Shown here: piece by piece, positions 1 to 7,683 of the stretch | Position numbering within the stretch: the first letter of the stretch is position 1 | Layout of the letters: each line of letters starts with the position of its first letter | Assembly (NCBI GenBank): GCA_052143655.1 | Contig: JBKQSL010000465.1 | Coordinates: forward strand, 1-8,430 | DNA: 8,430 nucleotides | Source: CAVSUR01 sp052143655 | GTDB lineage: Bacteria > Actinomycetota > Actinomycetes > Streptosporangiales > Streptosporangiaceae | Direction of reading: 5' to 3' | Notes under the pieces: model-generated | Databases searched by the model: none | The model's input: only the letters and a program-made list of their open reading frames with translations | What the model was told of the DNA's origin: nothing | Translations under genes and position numbers: made by a program

Positions 1-24
1 CCCCGATCACACCTGCAACCCAGG

Positions 25-198
25 CGCCAGCCATCCCGAAGGACGTTGCCCTGCGCAGCAGCGAACCGGGCGCGGGCAACTACTCATCAGGCGCAAGCGG
101 GAACCCACGGTGAAACCCCGACTGTAATACCTGGTACGCGGCCGTTCCCGGTAGCCTGAAGCTGACAATAGCCAAAGATCGGCCGGGCCGTCCTGGCG
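25..198 (+). ncRNA. Putative structured RNA (nested helices; riboswitch-like or leader RNA)
   Basis: Several perfect inverted repeats in this stretch are mutually compatible and nest. Helix A is GTTGCCC 45-51 with GGGCAAC 74-80, extended after one bulged T by GCGC 53-56 with GCGC 70-73. Helix B is TCAGGC 87-92 with GCCTGA 154-159. Inside B lies helix C, CGGGAAC 98-104 with GTTCCCG 144-150. Inside C lies helix D, CCA/GGT 105-107 and 109-111 with ACC/TGG 129-134, with C108 bulged. CGCCAG 25-30 with CTGGCG 193-198 could close the whole domain. Short blocks (GGGAA at 99-103, CGGTGAAA at 108-115, ACTGTAA at 121-127, AGCCTGAAG at 153-161) recall cobalamin-riboswitch core sequences, but helix C would sequester the GGGAA, so that family is not secure. 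The strand is inferred from what lies downstream; the repeats themselves read on both strands. No protein similarity was recognised in any frame here. Confidence 0.4.
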
Positions 199-323
199 GT
201 GCTTGCCGGACACCCGGTCCCTGGCCTGCTGTGAGCCACTATGAAGCATCTCGGGATTCTCGCGACCACGCCGGAAGGGGGCCGCGCGCTGTGCTCTCGC
301 GCGTTCTGCCAGGAAGGCTTCGG

Positions 324-357
324 CGACCTCGGGCGGGCCTGCACATCGCCGAGGTCG
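324..357. repeat. 9-bp perfect inverted repeat at the junction of two gene remnants
   Basis: CGACCTCGG at 324-332 is inverted as CCGAGGTCG at 349-357, with a 16-base spacer; an outer C-G pair and two G-T pairs could lengthen the stem. The left arm lies in the racemase remnant (its D-L-G codons). The right arm lies in the antisense phosphotransferase-like stretch (also D-L-G on the minus strand). A second inverted pair, TGCACA 340-345 and TGTGCA 359-364, interleaves with the first. The two stems would compete, or at best form a strained pseudoknot because only one base separates their 3' arms. No T-run follows, so a classical terminator is not indicated. Confidence 0.5.
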
Positions 358-406
358 TTGTGCACGGCGATCTCAGCGGCAGGCCCGGGGGCACAGTCCG
401 GCCATG
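350..406 (-). pseudogene. Possible fragment of an aminoglycoside-phosphotransferase-like gene
   Basis: Read on the minus strand from about 406 to 350, one frame gives WPDCAPGPAAEIAVHNDLG. The core PAAEIAVHNDL resembles the catalytic-loop neighbourhood of APH/choline-kinase-like phosphotransferases (typically ..E.VVCHND..P.N..). Similarity would stop right after the aspartate. The expected following Asn (metal ligand) is missing, and the downstream sequence is antisense to the racemase remnant. In the 5' direction the frame meets a stop at 432-434. About 19 residues is too short to be sure; chance resemblance in GC-rich antisense DNA is a real alternative. If true, this is a dead gene fragment. 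Confidence 0.22.
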
Positions 407-445
407 TCACGTGAATTCTGCTATTACCCGATTATCGTCACTGCC
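407..445 (+). promoter_or_regulatory. AT-richer island, probable promoter region of the MHYT gene
   Basis: This is the most AT-rich stretch in the first 500 bases. It begins with the 8-bp palindrome TCACGTGA at 407-414, a possible regulator site. It contains two -10-like hexamers, TATTAC at 422-427 and GATTAT at 430-435. No convincing TTGACA-like -35 is present at 16-18 bases upstream of either. The MHYT start lies 55-75 bases downstream, so the implied 5' UTR would be short. This is a prediction from composition and position only. The remaining stretch from 446 to 498 shows nothing further that I can identify. Confidence 0.3.
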
Positions 446-498
446 GGTACCTCTCTCATCGCTCATGGTCACTCCACCGAGCATACGGGGCCCACCAC

Positions 499-1401
499 AT
501 GCTGCACGTGGACAACTTCTCCTACGGGGCCCTGAACCCCGTTCTGGCCTACCTGGCGTCCTGCATGGGATGTTTCATCGGGCTGCGGTGCATGACCCGC
601 GCCCGCGCCGCAGCGGGCAGGGAACGGGCGCGCTGGCTGGTCCTCGGCGCCCTCGCAATAGCGACGACGGGCATCTGGGTGATGCACTTCGTCGCCATGC
701 TCGGGTTCACCATTCCCGGCCAGACGATCCGCTACAGCGTGCCCATCACCATCTTGTCCATGCTGATCGCGGTGATCGTGGTCGGCATCGGCACGTTCAT
801 CGTGGGGTTCAGCCGGGAGGGCATCCGGCCGCTGCTGCTGGGCGGCCTGATCATCGGGCTGGGCGTGGCCAGCATGCACTACATCGGCATGGCCGGCCTG
901 CGGATCCCCGACTCGGTGTCCTACAACCCGGTGCTCGTCGCCGGCTCGGTGGTCATCGCGGTGATCGCCGGCACCGCGGCGCTGTGGGCAGCGCTGCGGC
1001 TCGATACCGTCTGGTCCACCCTGGTGGCGTCCATGATCATGGGCGTCGCGGTCAGCGCCATGCACTACACGGGCATGGTGGCCCTGCAGGTGCGCGCCGC
1101 CCCCGGGCTGGCCGTGAGCAGCACCGCCACCGCCAGCGCCGAGGCCTTCCTGGTTCCGCTTATCCTCGGCATCAGCATGATCGGCTTCATCTTCTCTGCG
1201 GTAATCGCCCTGTCGCCGAGCGCAGCGGAGATGTGCGCGGAGGCCGAGCTGATGGAGCGGATCACCAGCCGGTCGCACTTCGACCCGTACGGGCTGACCG
1301 ACCGCCGGGCCGCGCCGAACGGGTCCGGCCCGGCGCACCAGTCGCAGCCCGGCAGCCTGTTCAGCAACCGCAGGCCGGCCGGCCAGGCCGAGGAGCCGTA
1401 G
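499..1401 (+). CDS. Stand-alone MHYT-domain integral membrane sensor protein
   Basis: The 300-residue product has seven hydrophobic segments at roughly residues 12-30, 46-68, 80-104, 111-132, 146-167, 174-196 and 216-238. Three MHYT motifs sit at membrane edges: MHFVAM at 62-67, MHYIGM at 126-131 and MHYTGM at 188-193. These His and Met residues are those proposed in this family to bind a metal, possibly copper, and to sense O2, CO or NO; that ligand role is a family hypothesis. The polar tail of about 62 residues (239-300) carries no GGDEF, EAL or kinase domain, unlike many MHYT proteins, so the output partner is unknown. The ATG at 499 follows a weak GGGG (487-490) with an 8-base gap and gives a complete first helix. 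The gene has its own upstream region and converges on purU. Family assignment is firm; physiological function is not. Confidence 0.92.
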   Translation: MLHVDNFSYGALNPVLAYLASCMGCFIGLRCMTRARAAAGRERARWLVLGALAIATTGIWVMHFVAMLGFTIPGQTIRYSVPITILSMLIAVIVVGIGTFIVGFSREGIRPLLLGGLIIGLGVASMHYIGMAGLRIPDSVSYNPVLVAGSVVIAVIAGTAALWAALRLDTVWSTLVASMIMGVAVSAMHYTGMVALQVRAAPGLAVSSTATASAEAFLVPLILGISMIGFIFSAVIALSPSAAEMCAEAELMERITSRSHFDPYGLTDRRAAPNGSGPAHQSQPGSLFSNRRPAGQAEEP

Positions 1402-1408
1402 CGAGCCC

Positions 1409-1424
1409 GCCGGCTGTTGCCGGC
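1409..1424. terminator. Small hairpin between convergent genes, possible bidirectional terminator
   Basis: GCCGGC at 1409-1414 and GCCGGC at 1419-1424 form a perfect 6-bp stem with a 4-base loop (TGTT). It lies in the 30-base gap between the MHYT stop (1399-1401) and the purU stop (1432-1434). The position suits termination from both sides. There is no T-tract on either strand, so it would be a weak or non-canonical terminator, as is common in high-GC genomes. Confidence 0.35.
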
Positions 1425-1431
1425 CGTCATC

Positions 1432-2283
1432 TCAGCGCCAGAAGACGACCGTACGGGCACCGGTGAGCACGACCCGGTCCTCAGCGTGCAGCCGGACCGC
1501 GCGGGCCAGCACCACGCGCTCGATGTCCCGGCCGATCGCGATCAGGGCGGCCGCGTCCTGGGCATGGCTGACCCGGGCGACATCCTGCTCGATGATCGGC
1601 CCCTCGTCGAGGTCCGCGGTGACGTAGTGGGCCGTCGCCCCGATCAGCTTCACGCCGCGCTGGTATGCCTGGTGGTAGGGCCGGGCGCCCTTGAATCCCG
1701 GCAGGAACGAGTGGTGGATGTTGATCACCCGCCCGGGCAGCCGGCGGCACAAGTCGTCGGACAGCACCTGCATGTACCGGGCCAGGACTACCAGGTCAAT
1801 CTCATATTCGGTGACCAGCTCGAGCAGCCGCGCCTCGGCCGTCGCCCGGGCCTGCGGGGTGACCGGCAGGTGGGCGAACGGGATGCCGTGCCGCTCCGCC
1901 AGCGGCCGGGTGTCCTCATGGTTGGAGACTACTAGCACGATGTCGACCGGCAGCTCGCCGATCTCCCACCGGTAGAGCAGGTCGACCAGGCAGTGGTCCA
2001 GGCGGGACACCATGATCAGGACACGGCAGCGCCGTGCCGCCGGGCGCACCGAGAGCGCCGGCCCGAACTGGCCGACCCTGGCCTCGATCTCCGGGCTGAT
2101 CGCGGCGGCATCCGGCTGCGGCGCCTCGAACTGGGTGCGGACGCAGAACGTGCCGGTCGCTGGGTCGGAGAACTGCGCGCTGTCGAGGATGTTACCGCCG
2201 ACGGCCACGATGCCGTCGGCGAGCGCCCGCACGATGCCGGGCCGGTCAGGACAGGTCAGGGTCAGGATGAACTGCGGTATCAC
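1432..2283 (-). CDS. purU: Formyltetrahydrofolate deformylase
   Basis: The enzyme hydrolyses 10-formyl-tetrahydrofolate to formate and tetrahydrofolate in the cytoplasm, balancing the one-carbon folate pool and, in E. coli, supplying formate for purine synthesis. The 283-residue length matches the family (about 280). Residues 1-80 form an N-terminal ACT-type regulatory domain, with CPDRPGIV at 11-18 and GGNI at 29-32. Residues 86-283 form the formyltransferase-fold catalytic domain. Its catalytic triad is visible: Asn188 and His190 in INIHHSFLPGFKGA (187-200), and Asp226 in LDEGPII (225-231). The start is a GTG at 2283, preceded by GGGAG (complement of 2288-2292) at 4 bases; the ACT domain begins immediately, so no earlier start is needed. 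It lies 139 bases downstream of the amidohydrolase on the same strand and could be co-transcribed with it. Confidence 0.95.
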   Translation of the reverse strand: MIPQFILTLTCPDRPGIVRALADGIVAVGGNILDSAQFSDPATGTFCVRTQFEAPQPDAAAISPEIEARVGQFGPALSVRPAARRCRVLIMVSRLDHCLVDLLYRWEIGELPVDIVLVVSNHEDTRPLAERHGIPFAHLPVTPQARATAEARLLELVTEYEIDLVVLARYMQVLSDDLCRRLPGRVINIHHSFLPGFKGARPYHQAYQRGVKLIGATAHYVTADLDEGPIIEQDVARVSHAQDAAALIAIGRDIERVVLARAVRLHAEDRVVLTGARTVVFWR

Positions 2284-2422
2284 GGCACTCCCGGCGTGAG
2301 CGGCAGATGGCGTTCGTAGTGTCCCGTGCGCCGCTCCCGGCGCCGGCGCCGACCCGCAGCCTGCTGCGCCCCGCTGGAATCACACCGATGTAATGCGCCG
2401 TCACGGCCGGTGCCGCGGCGGG
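2284..2422 (-). other. Gap between amidohydrolase and purU with palindromes, no gene
   Basis: The 139-base gap holds no convincing gene. It contains the perfect 12-bp palindrome GGCGCCGGCGCC at 2339-2350 and a small hairpin, CGCAG 2355-2359 with CTGCG 2364-2368 around a 4-base loop. A less GC-rich patch near 2378-2398 reads GGCGCATTACATCGGTGTG on the minus strand and could contribute to a purU promoter, but I see no clear -35/-10 pair. The gap is long enough for purU to have its own promoter. Confidence 0.3.
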
Positions 2423-3769
2423 TCAGGGCGCGGCGGCACGGGCCCGGACGCCGGCCAGGGCGGCGCGGGCCGTGTGGCTGACCTCCGCCGGGTCCAGGCT
2501 GGTCAGCACGCCCCCGCGCTTGAGCACCCGGCCGTCGGCGATCACGGTGTCCACGTTGGCCGGCTGGGCGGCGGTGACGAGCAGCTGCGCCGGGTCGGTG
2601 AGCACGCCGATGTTCGGCGCGCCGCAAGCCACGATGATCACGTCTGCCCGCTTGCCGGGCGTCAGCGAGCCGGTCACCGCGTCCAGTCCCAGGGACCGGG
2701 CGCCCTCGATCGTGCCCAGCGCGAGCGCATCCCGGGCGGTCAGCTCGAATTCATGTTCGGATAGTGCATTAGCGATTCCCTGGGTGATCTTCATGACCGC
2801 GAACATGTCCGCGTTGCCGGACAGCATGGTGGTGTCGACTGACAGCCCGACCGGCAGCCCGGCGGCCGCCAGCTCGGCGGTGCGCGGCATCCCGTAGCCG
2901 ATCAGCAGCTCGGTGTACGGGGAGATGCTGACCGGGCAGCCCGCCTCCGCCAGCAGCGCGACCTCCTCTTCGGTCGCGGCATTGGCGTGCACGATCTGCA
3001 GGTCCGGGCCGAGCAGCCCGGCCCGGCCCAGGGTGGCGATCTGCCCGGCCGCGGTCCGCGGGCCGCAGGCGTGCACGGTCACCGGCAGGCCCAGCTCGCG
3101 GGCGGCGCCGATCTCGGCCCGGTACAGCCCGGGCGGCACGGCAATAGACGGGTCGCTGCCGCCGGTGCCGCGCCAGGCCATGCCCAGCGACAGCAGTCCC
3201 CCGGCGCTCCAGGCGGCCCAGCCCGCGCGCAGCGCCGCCAGCCCGGCGAGGTCGACCGGCTGGCTGCCGGGCTGGCCGGCCGGGTAGCCCCAGGAGAACC
3301 GCCCGCGCAGCCCGGCTTCGGCCAGCGCGCGCAGGCCGGCCTGGGCGTGCGGCAGCGTCCGGACGTTGTGGCACCAGTCGTGCACGGTGGTGATGCCCGA
3401 GTAGATCGCCTCGGCGCAGGCCAGCAGGGTCCCGGCGTAGATGTCCTCGGGGCCGAACCAGCGCCCGTAGCCAGCGCAGGACCGGAAGTAGCCGTGCCGG
3501 GGGTGCTCCCCCGACATGCCGCGCAGCAGCGTGTTCCACATGTGCCAGTGCGTGTCCACCAGGCCGGGCGCCACGATCATGCCGCGCGCGTCGATCTCGG
3601 GCACGCCGGGGGCGGCCAGGTCGCGGCCCACCGAAGTGATGGCGCCGCCGGCGCCGATCAGCACGTCGCCGCCGTCCAGGTCGCCGAGCACGCCGTCCAT
3701 GGTCAGCACCTGGCCGCCGCGGATCACCAGCCCGCCGGCCAGCCGCGCATCCTGCACATCTGAGGTCAC
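2423..3769 (-). CDS. Amidohydrolase, TRZ/ATZ (cytosine deaminase-like) family
   Basis: This 448-residue protein is a cytosolic metal-dependent hydrolase of the group that deaminates or dechlorinates purine, pyrimidine and triazine rings. The metal-binding set is present in order: His74 and His76 in DTHWHMW (72-78), His233 in VTVHACG (230-236), His261 in IVHANA (259-264) and Asp312 in SVDTTML (310-316). The C-terminal strand motif GSLTPGKRADVIIV (367-380) is typical of the family. The glutamate three residues after the third histidine, used as acid/base in many deaminases of this family, is Gly236 here, so substrate and chemistry are uncertain. The GTG at 3769 has no Shine-Dalgarno and sits against a hairpin. 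A GTG at 3725-3727 (residue 15), behind GGCGGG and directly before IRGGQVLTMDG, is an alternative start. The ABC pair ends 66 bases upstream; purU follows downstream. Confidence 0.9.
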   Translation of the reverse strand: MTSDVQDARLAGGLVIRGGQVLTMDGVLGDLDGGDVLIGAGGAITSVGRDLAAPGVPEIDARGMIVAPGLVDTHWHMWNTLLRGMSGEHPRHGYFRSCAGYGRWFGPEDIYAGTLLACAEAIYSGITTVHDWCHNVRTLPHAQAGLRALAEAGLRGRFSWGYPAGQPGSQPVDLAGLAALRAGWAAWSAGGLLSLGMAWRGTGGSDPSIAVPPGLYRAEIGAARELGLPVTVHACGPRTAAGQIATLGRAGLLGPDLQIVHANAATEEEVALLAEAGCPVSISPYTELLIGYGMPRTAELAAAGLPVGLSVDTTMLSGNADMFAVMKITQGIANALSEHEFELTARDALALGTIEGARSLGLDAVTGSLTPGKRADVIIVACGAPNIGVLTDPAQLLVTAAQPANVDTVIADGRVLKRGGVLTSLDPAEVSHTARAALAGVRARAAAP

Positions 3770-3773
3770 GACG

Positions 3774-3792
3774 GGGATCTTAGGCGGATCCC
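3774..3792 (-). promoter_or_regulatory. Inverted repeat directly upstream of the amidohydrolase start
   Basis: GGGATC at 3774-3779 is inverted as GATCCC at 3787-3792 around a 7-base spacer. Its edge lies 4 bases before the annotated GTG, exactly where a Shine-Dalgarno would be, and none is visible there. It could be a regulator operator, an RNA hairpin that limits initiation at 3769, or a sign that translation really starts downstream at 3727. Confidence 0.4.
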
Positions 3793-3804
3793 GGCCGCGG
3801 CCGG
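3791..3804. terminator. 14-bp palindrome after the ABC transporter genes, possible terminator
   Basis: CCGGCCGCGGCCGG is a perfect palindrome that could fold as a 5-bp stem with a 4-base loop. It lies about 30 bases past the stop of the second ABC gene (3836-3838) and before the amidohydrolase. No T-run follows, and other GGCC repeats nearby (3801-3828) offer competing pairings. A terminator role is inferred mainly from position. Confidence 0.3.
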
Positions 3805-3835
3805 CCAGGGGCGCAGGTCCCGGCCGGCGGCAGCT

Positions 3836-5910
<2,075 letters not shown>

Positions 5911-5914
<4 letters not shown>

Positions 5915-7665
5915 GCCGCCTCCTGCTCGGTGAGCTGGGACAGCACGATCTCCCGGTAGGTCTCGCTGCCGCGCATCAGCTCATGGTGCGTGCCGGTGGC
6001 CACGATCCGTCCCGCCTCCAGCACCACGATCTGGTCGGCGCCGCGGATGGTGGCCACCCGCTGGGCCACGATCAGCACGGTGGCCCGGGCGGTCTCGGCG
6101 GCGAGGGCGGCGCGCAGCGCGGCATCGGTGGCGTAGTCCAGGGCCGAGAACGAGTCGTCGAACAGGTAGATGCGCGGCCGGTGCACGATGGCCCGGGCGA
6201 TGGCCAGCCGCTGCCGCTGGCCGCCGGACACGTTGGTGCCGCCCTGGTCGATCTTGGCGTCGAGCCCGCCGGTCATCTGCGCCACGAAGTCGCGGGCCTG
6301 GGCGATCTCCAGTGCCCGCCACAGCTCGGTGTCGCTGGCGTCCGGCCGGCCGTAGCGCAGGTTGGAGGCGACCGTGCCGGTGAACAGGTAGGGCTTCTGC
6401 GGCACCAGGCCGATCACCGCCGACAGGTCGGCCGAATCCAGGTCCCGCACGTCCACCCCGTCGATGAGCGCCTGCCCGGCGGTGACGTCGAACAGCCGCG
6501 GGACCAGTCCGAGCAGCGTGGTCTTGCCGCTGCCGGTGCCGCCGATGATCGCTGTCACCGCGCCGGGCCGGGCCGCCAGGCTGATGTCGTGCAGCACCGG
6601 CTGCTGTGCCCCGGGATAGCGGAACTCGGCGTGCCGCAGTTCCAGCGCGCCGCCCCACCCGGCATGCCCGTCCCGGGCGGCCGGCAGCGAGACCGGCCGC
6701 CGCGGCGGCGCCACGTCCGGCTCGGTGTCGAGAACCTCGACGATCCGGTCAGCGCACACCTCGGCCCGCGGCACGAGCACGAACATGAACGTCGCCATCA
6801 TCACCGACATCAGGATCTGCAGCAGGTAGGCCAGGAACGCCACCAGCGAGCCGATCTGCATGGTCCCTTCGGCGATCAGGTGCCCGCCGAACCACAGCAC
6901 GGCCACGCTGGACAGGTTGAGTATCAGCATCACCGAGGGGAACATCAGCGCGAACAGCTTGCCGACGCCGAGCGAGACATCGAACAGCTCGGTGTTCGCG
7001 CCGGCGAACCGGTCCCGCTCGTGCTCGTCCCGCACGAACGCGCGGATCACCCGCACGCCGGTGATCTGCTCGCGCAGCACCCGGTTGATCTGGTCGATGC
7101 GGACCTGCATCAGCCGGAACAGCGGCCGCATCCGGGAGATGATGATCGCGACCACGATGCCGAGCACGGGCACCGCGACCAGCAGCAGCGAGGACAGCGG
7201 CACGTCCTGGTTGAGTGCCAGGATGATGCCGCCCACGCACATGATCGGCGCCGACACCATCAGCGTGAAGGTCATCAGCGCGAGCATCTGCACCTGCTGC
7301 ACGTCGTTGGTGGTGCGGGTGATCAGCGACGGGGTGCCGTACCGGCCGACGTCGCGGGCGGAGAATCCGGCGACCCGGCGGAACAGGCTCTGCCGCAGGT
7401 CCCGGCCGACCGCCATCGCGACGCGAGCGCCGAGGTAGACGGCGCCGACCGAGCAGATGATCTGCGCCAGCGCAACGATCAGCATGACCCCGCCGGTCCG
7501 CAGGATGTAGTGCGTGTCGCCGGTGATGACGCCCTTGTCGATGATGTCGGCGTTCAGCGTGGGCAGGTAGAGCGTCGCCAGCGTCTGCGCCAGCTGGAGC
7601 AGCACGACGCCGGTGAGCGGCACGCGATACGGGCTCAGGTAGGTCCGCAGGAGTCGCAGCAGCAT
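5911..7665 (-). CDS. ABC exporter half-transporter (permease + ATPase), degenerate-site subunit
   Basis: This 584-residue partner of the next gene has no N-terminal extension. Membrane helices lie within about 15-300, and the ATPase domain spans about 340-584. Walker A is GGTGSGKT 375-382, the Q-loop is Gln423 and the signature is a canonical VSGGQ 479-483. Two catalytic residues are replaced: Walker B ends in Asp504 (IYLFDD 499-504) where Glu is usual, and the switch histidine is Gln535 (VAQRVATI 533-540). The same substitutions mark the degenerate subunit of heterodimeric exporters such as TM287/288 and TmrAB, so a heterodimer with the overlapping gene is the natural reading. The ATG at 7665 has only a weak ribosome site and lies 18 bases after the TetR stop, suggesting one operon. 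Substrate is unknown; drug, lipid and peptide export all remain possible. Confidence 0.94.
5919..5924 (-). promoter_or_regulatory. Strong Shine-Dalgarno inside the upstream ABC gene
   Basis: The minus strand reads AGGAGG here, 4 bases before the ATG at 5914. It fixes the start of the second ABC subunit and, with the ATGA stop/start overlap, argues for coupled and roughly equal synthesis of the two subunits. Confidence 0.8.
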
Positions 7666-7683
7666 GAGGGGCTCGCAGCTAGG

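Larger units (their letters stand above)
241..414 (+). pseudogene. Truncated N-terminus of an aspartate/glutamate racemase family gene
   Basis: An ATG at 241 opens a 57-codon frame ending in TGA at 412-414. Its first ~31 residues begin MKHLGILATTPEGG, continue RALCSRAFCQEGF and end GDLGR. This matches the pattern I know for the start of actinobacterial Asp/Glu-racemase-family proteins (MKHIGILAHS.EG.ALC...C.EG...LG). Family members are usually around 230-240 residues and carry their catalytic cysteines further in (CPDNT-type motifs). Those are absent: after about position 332 the frame reads unrelated residues and stops. No Shine-Dalgarno is seen before the ATG. It is therefore best read as a broken remnant with no enzymatic function. 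Alternatively it is a short orphan peptide. The loss of similarity coincides with an inverted repeat at 324-357 and with an antisense remnant. Confidence 0.55.

Noticed and set aside
60..176. Firm assignment of the first region as a cobalamin riboswitch
   Set aside because: Core-like blocks are present, but the CCCCGC-type loop and a good B12 box are missing and GGGAA is paired in the best helix. I kept only a generic structured-RNA call.
60..176. c-di-AMP (ydaO) or c-di-GMP (GEMM) riboswitch upstream of the MHYT gene
   Set aside because: Small matches such as GGGAACCCA and GGGCAA occur, but the remaining conserved segments and the expected helix order of both families are not found.
469..1338. 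289-codon minus-strand frame opposite the MHYT gene
   Set aside because: Composition is dominated by His, Asp, Gly and Arg, as expected antisense to a GC-rich membrane-protein gene; no motif was recognised.
231..1466. 411-codon open frame on the + strand overlapping the MHYT gene in another frame
   Set aside because: The translation is Arg/His/Pro/Gly-rich with no domain, and the MHYT frame over the same DNA has helices and three perfect motifs; this is a GC-bias shadow.
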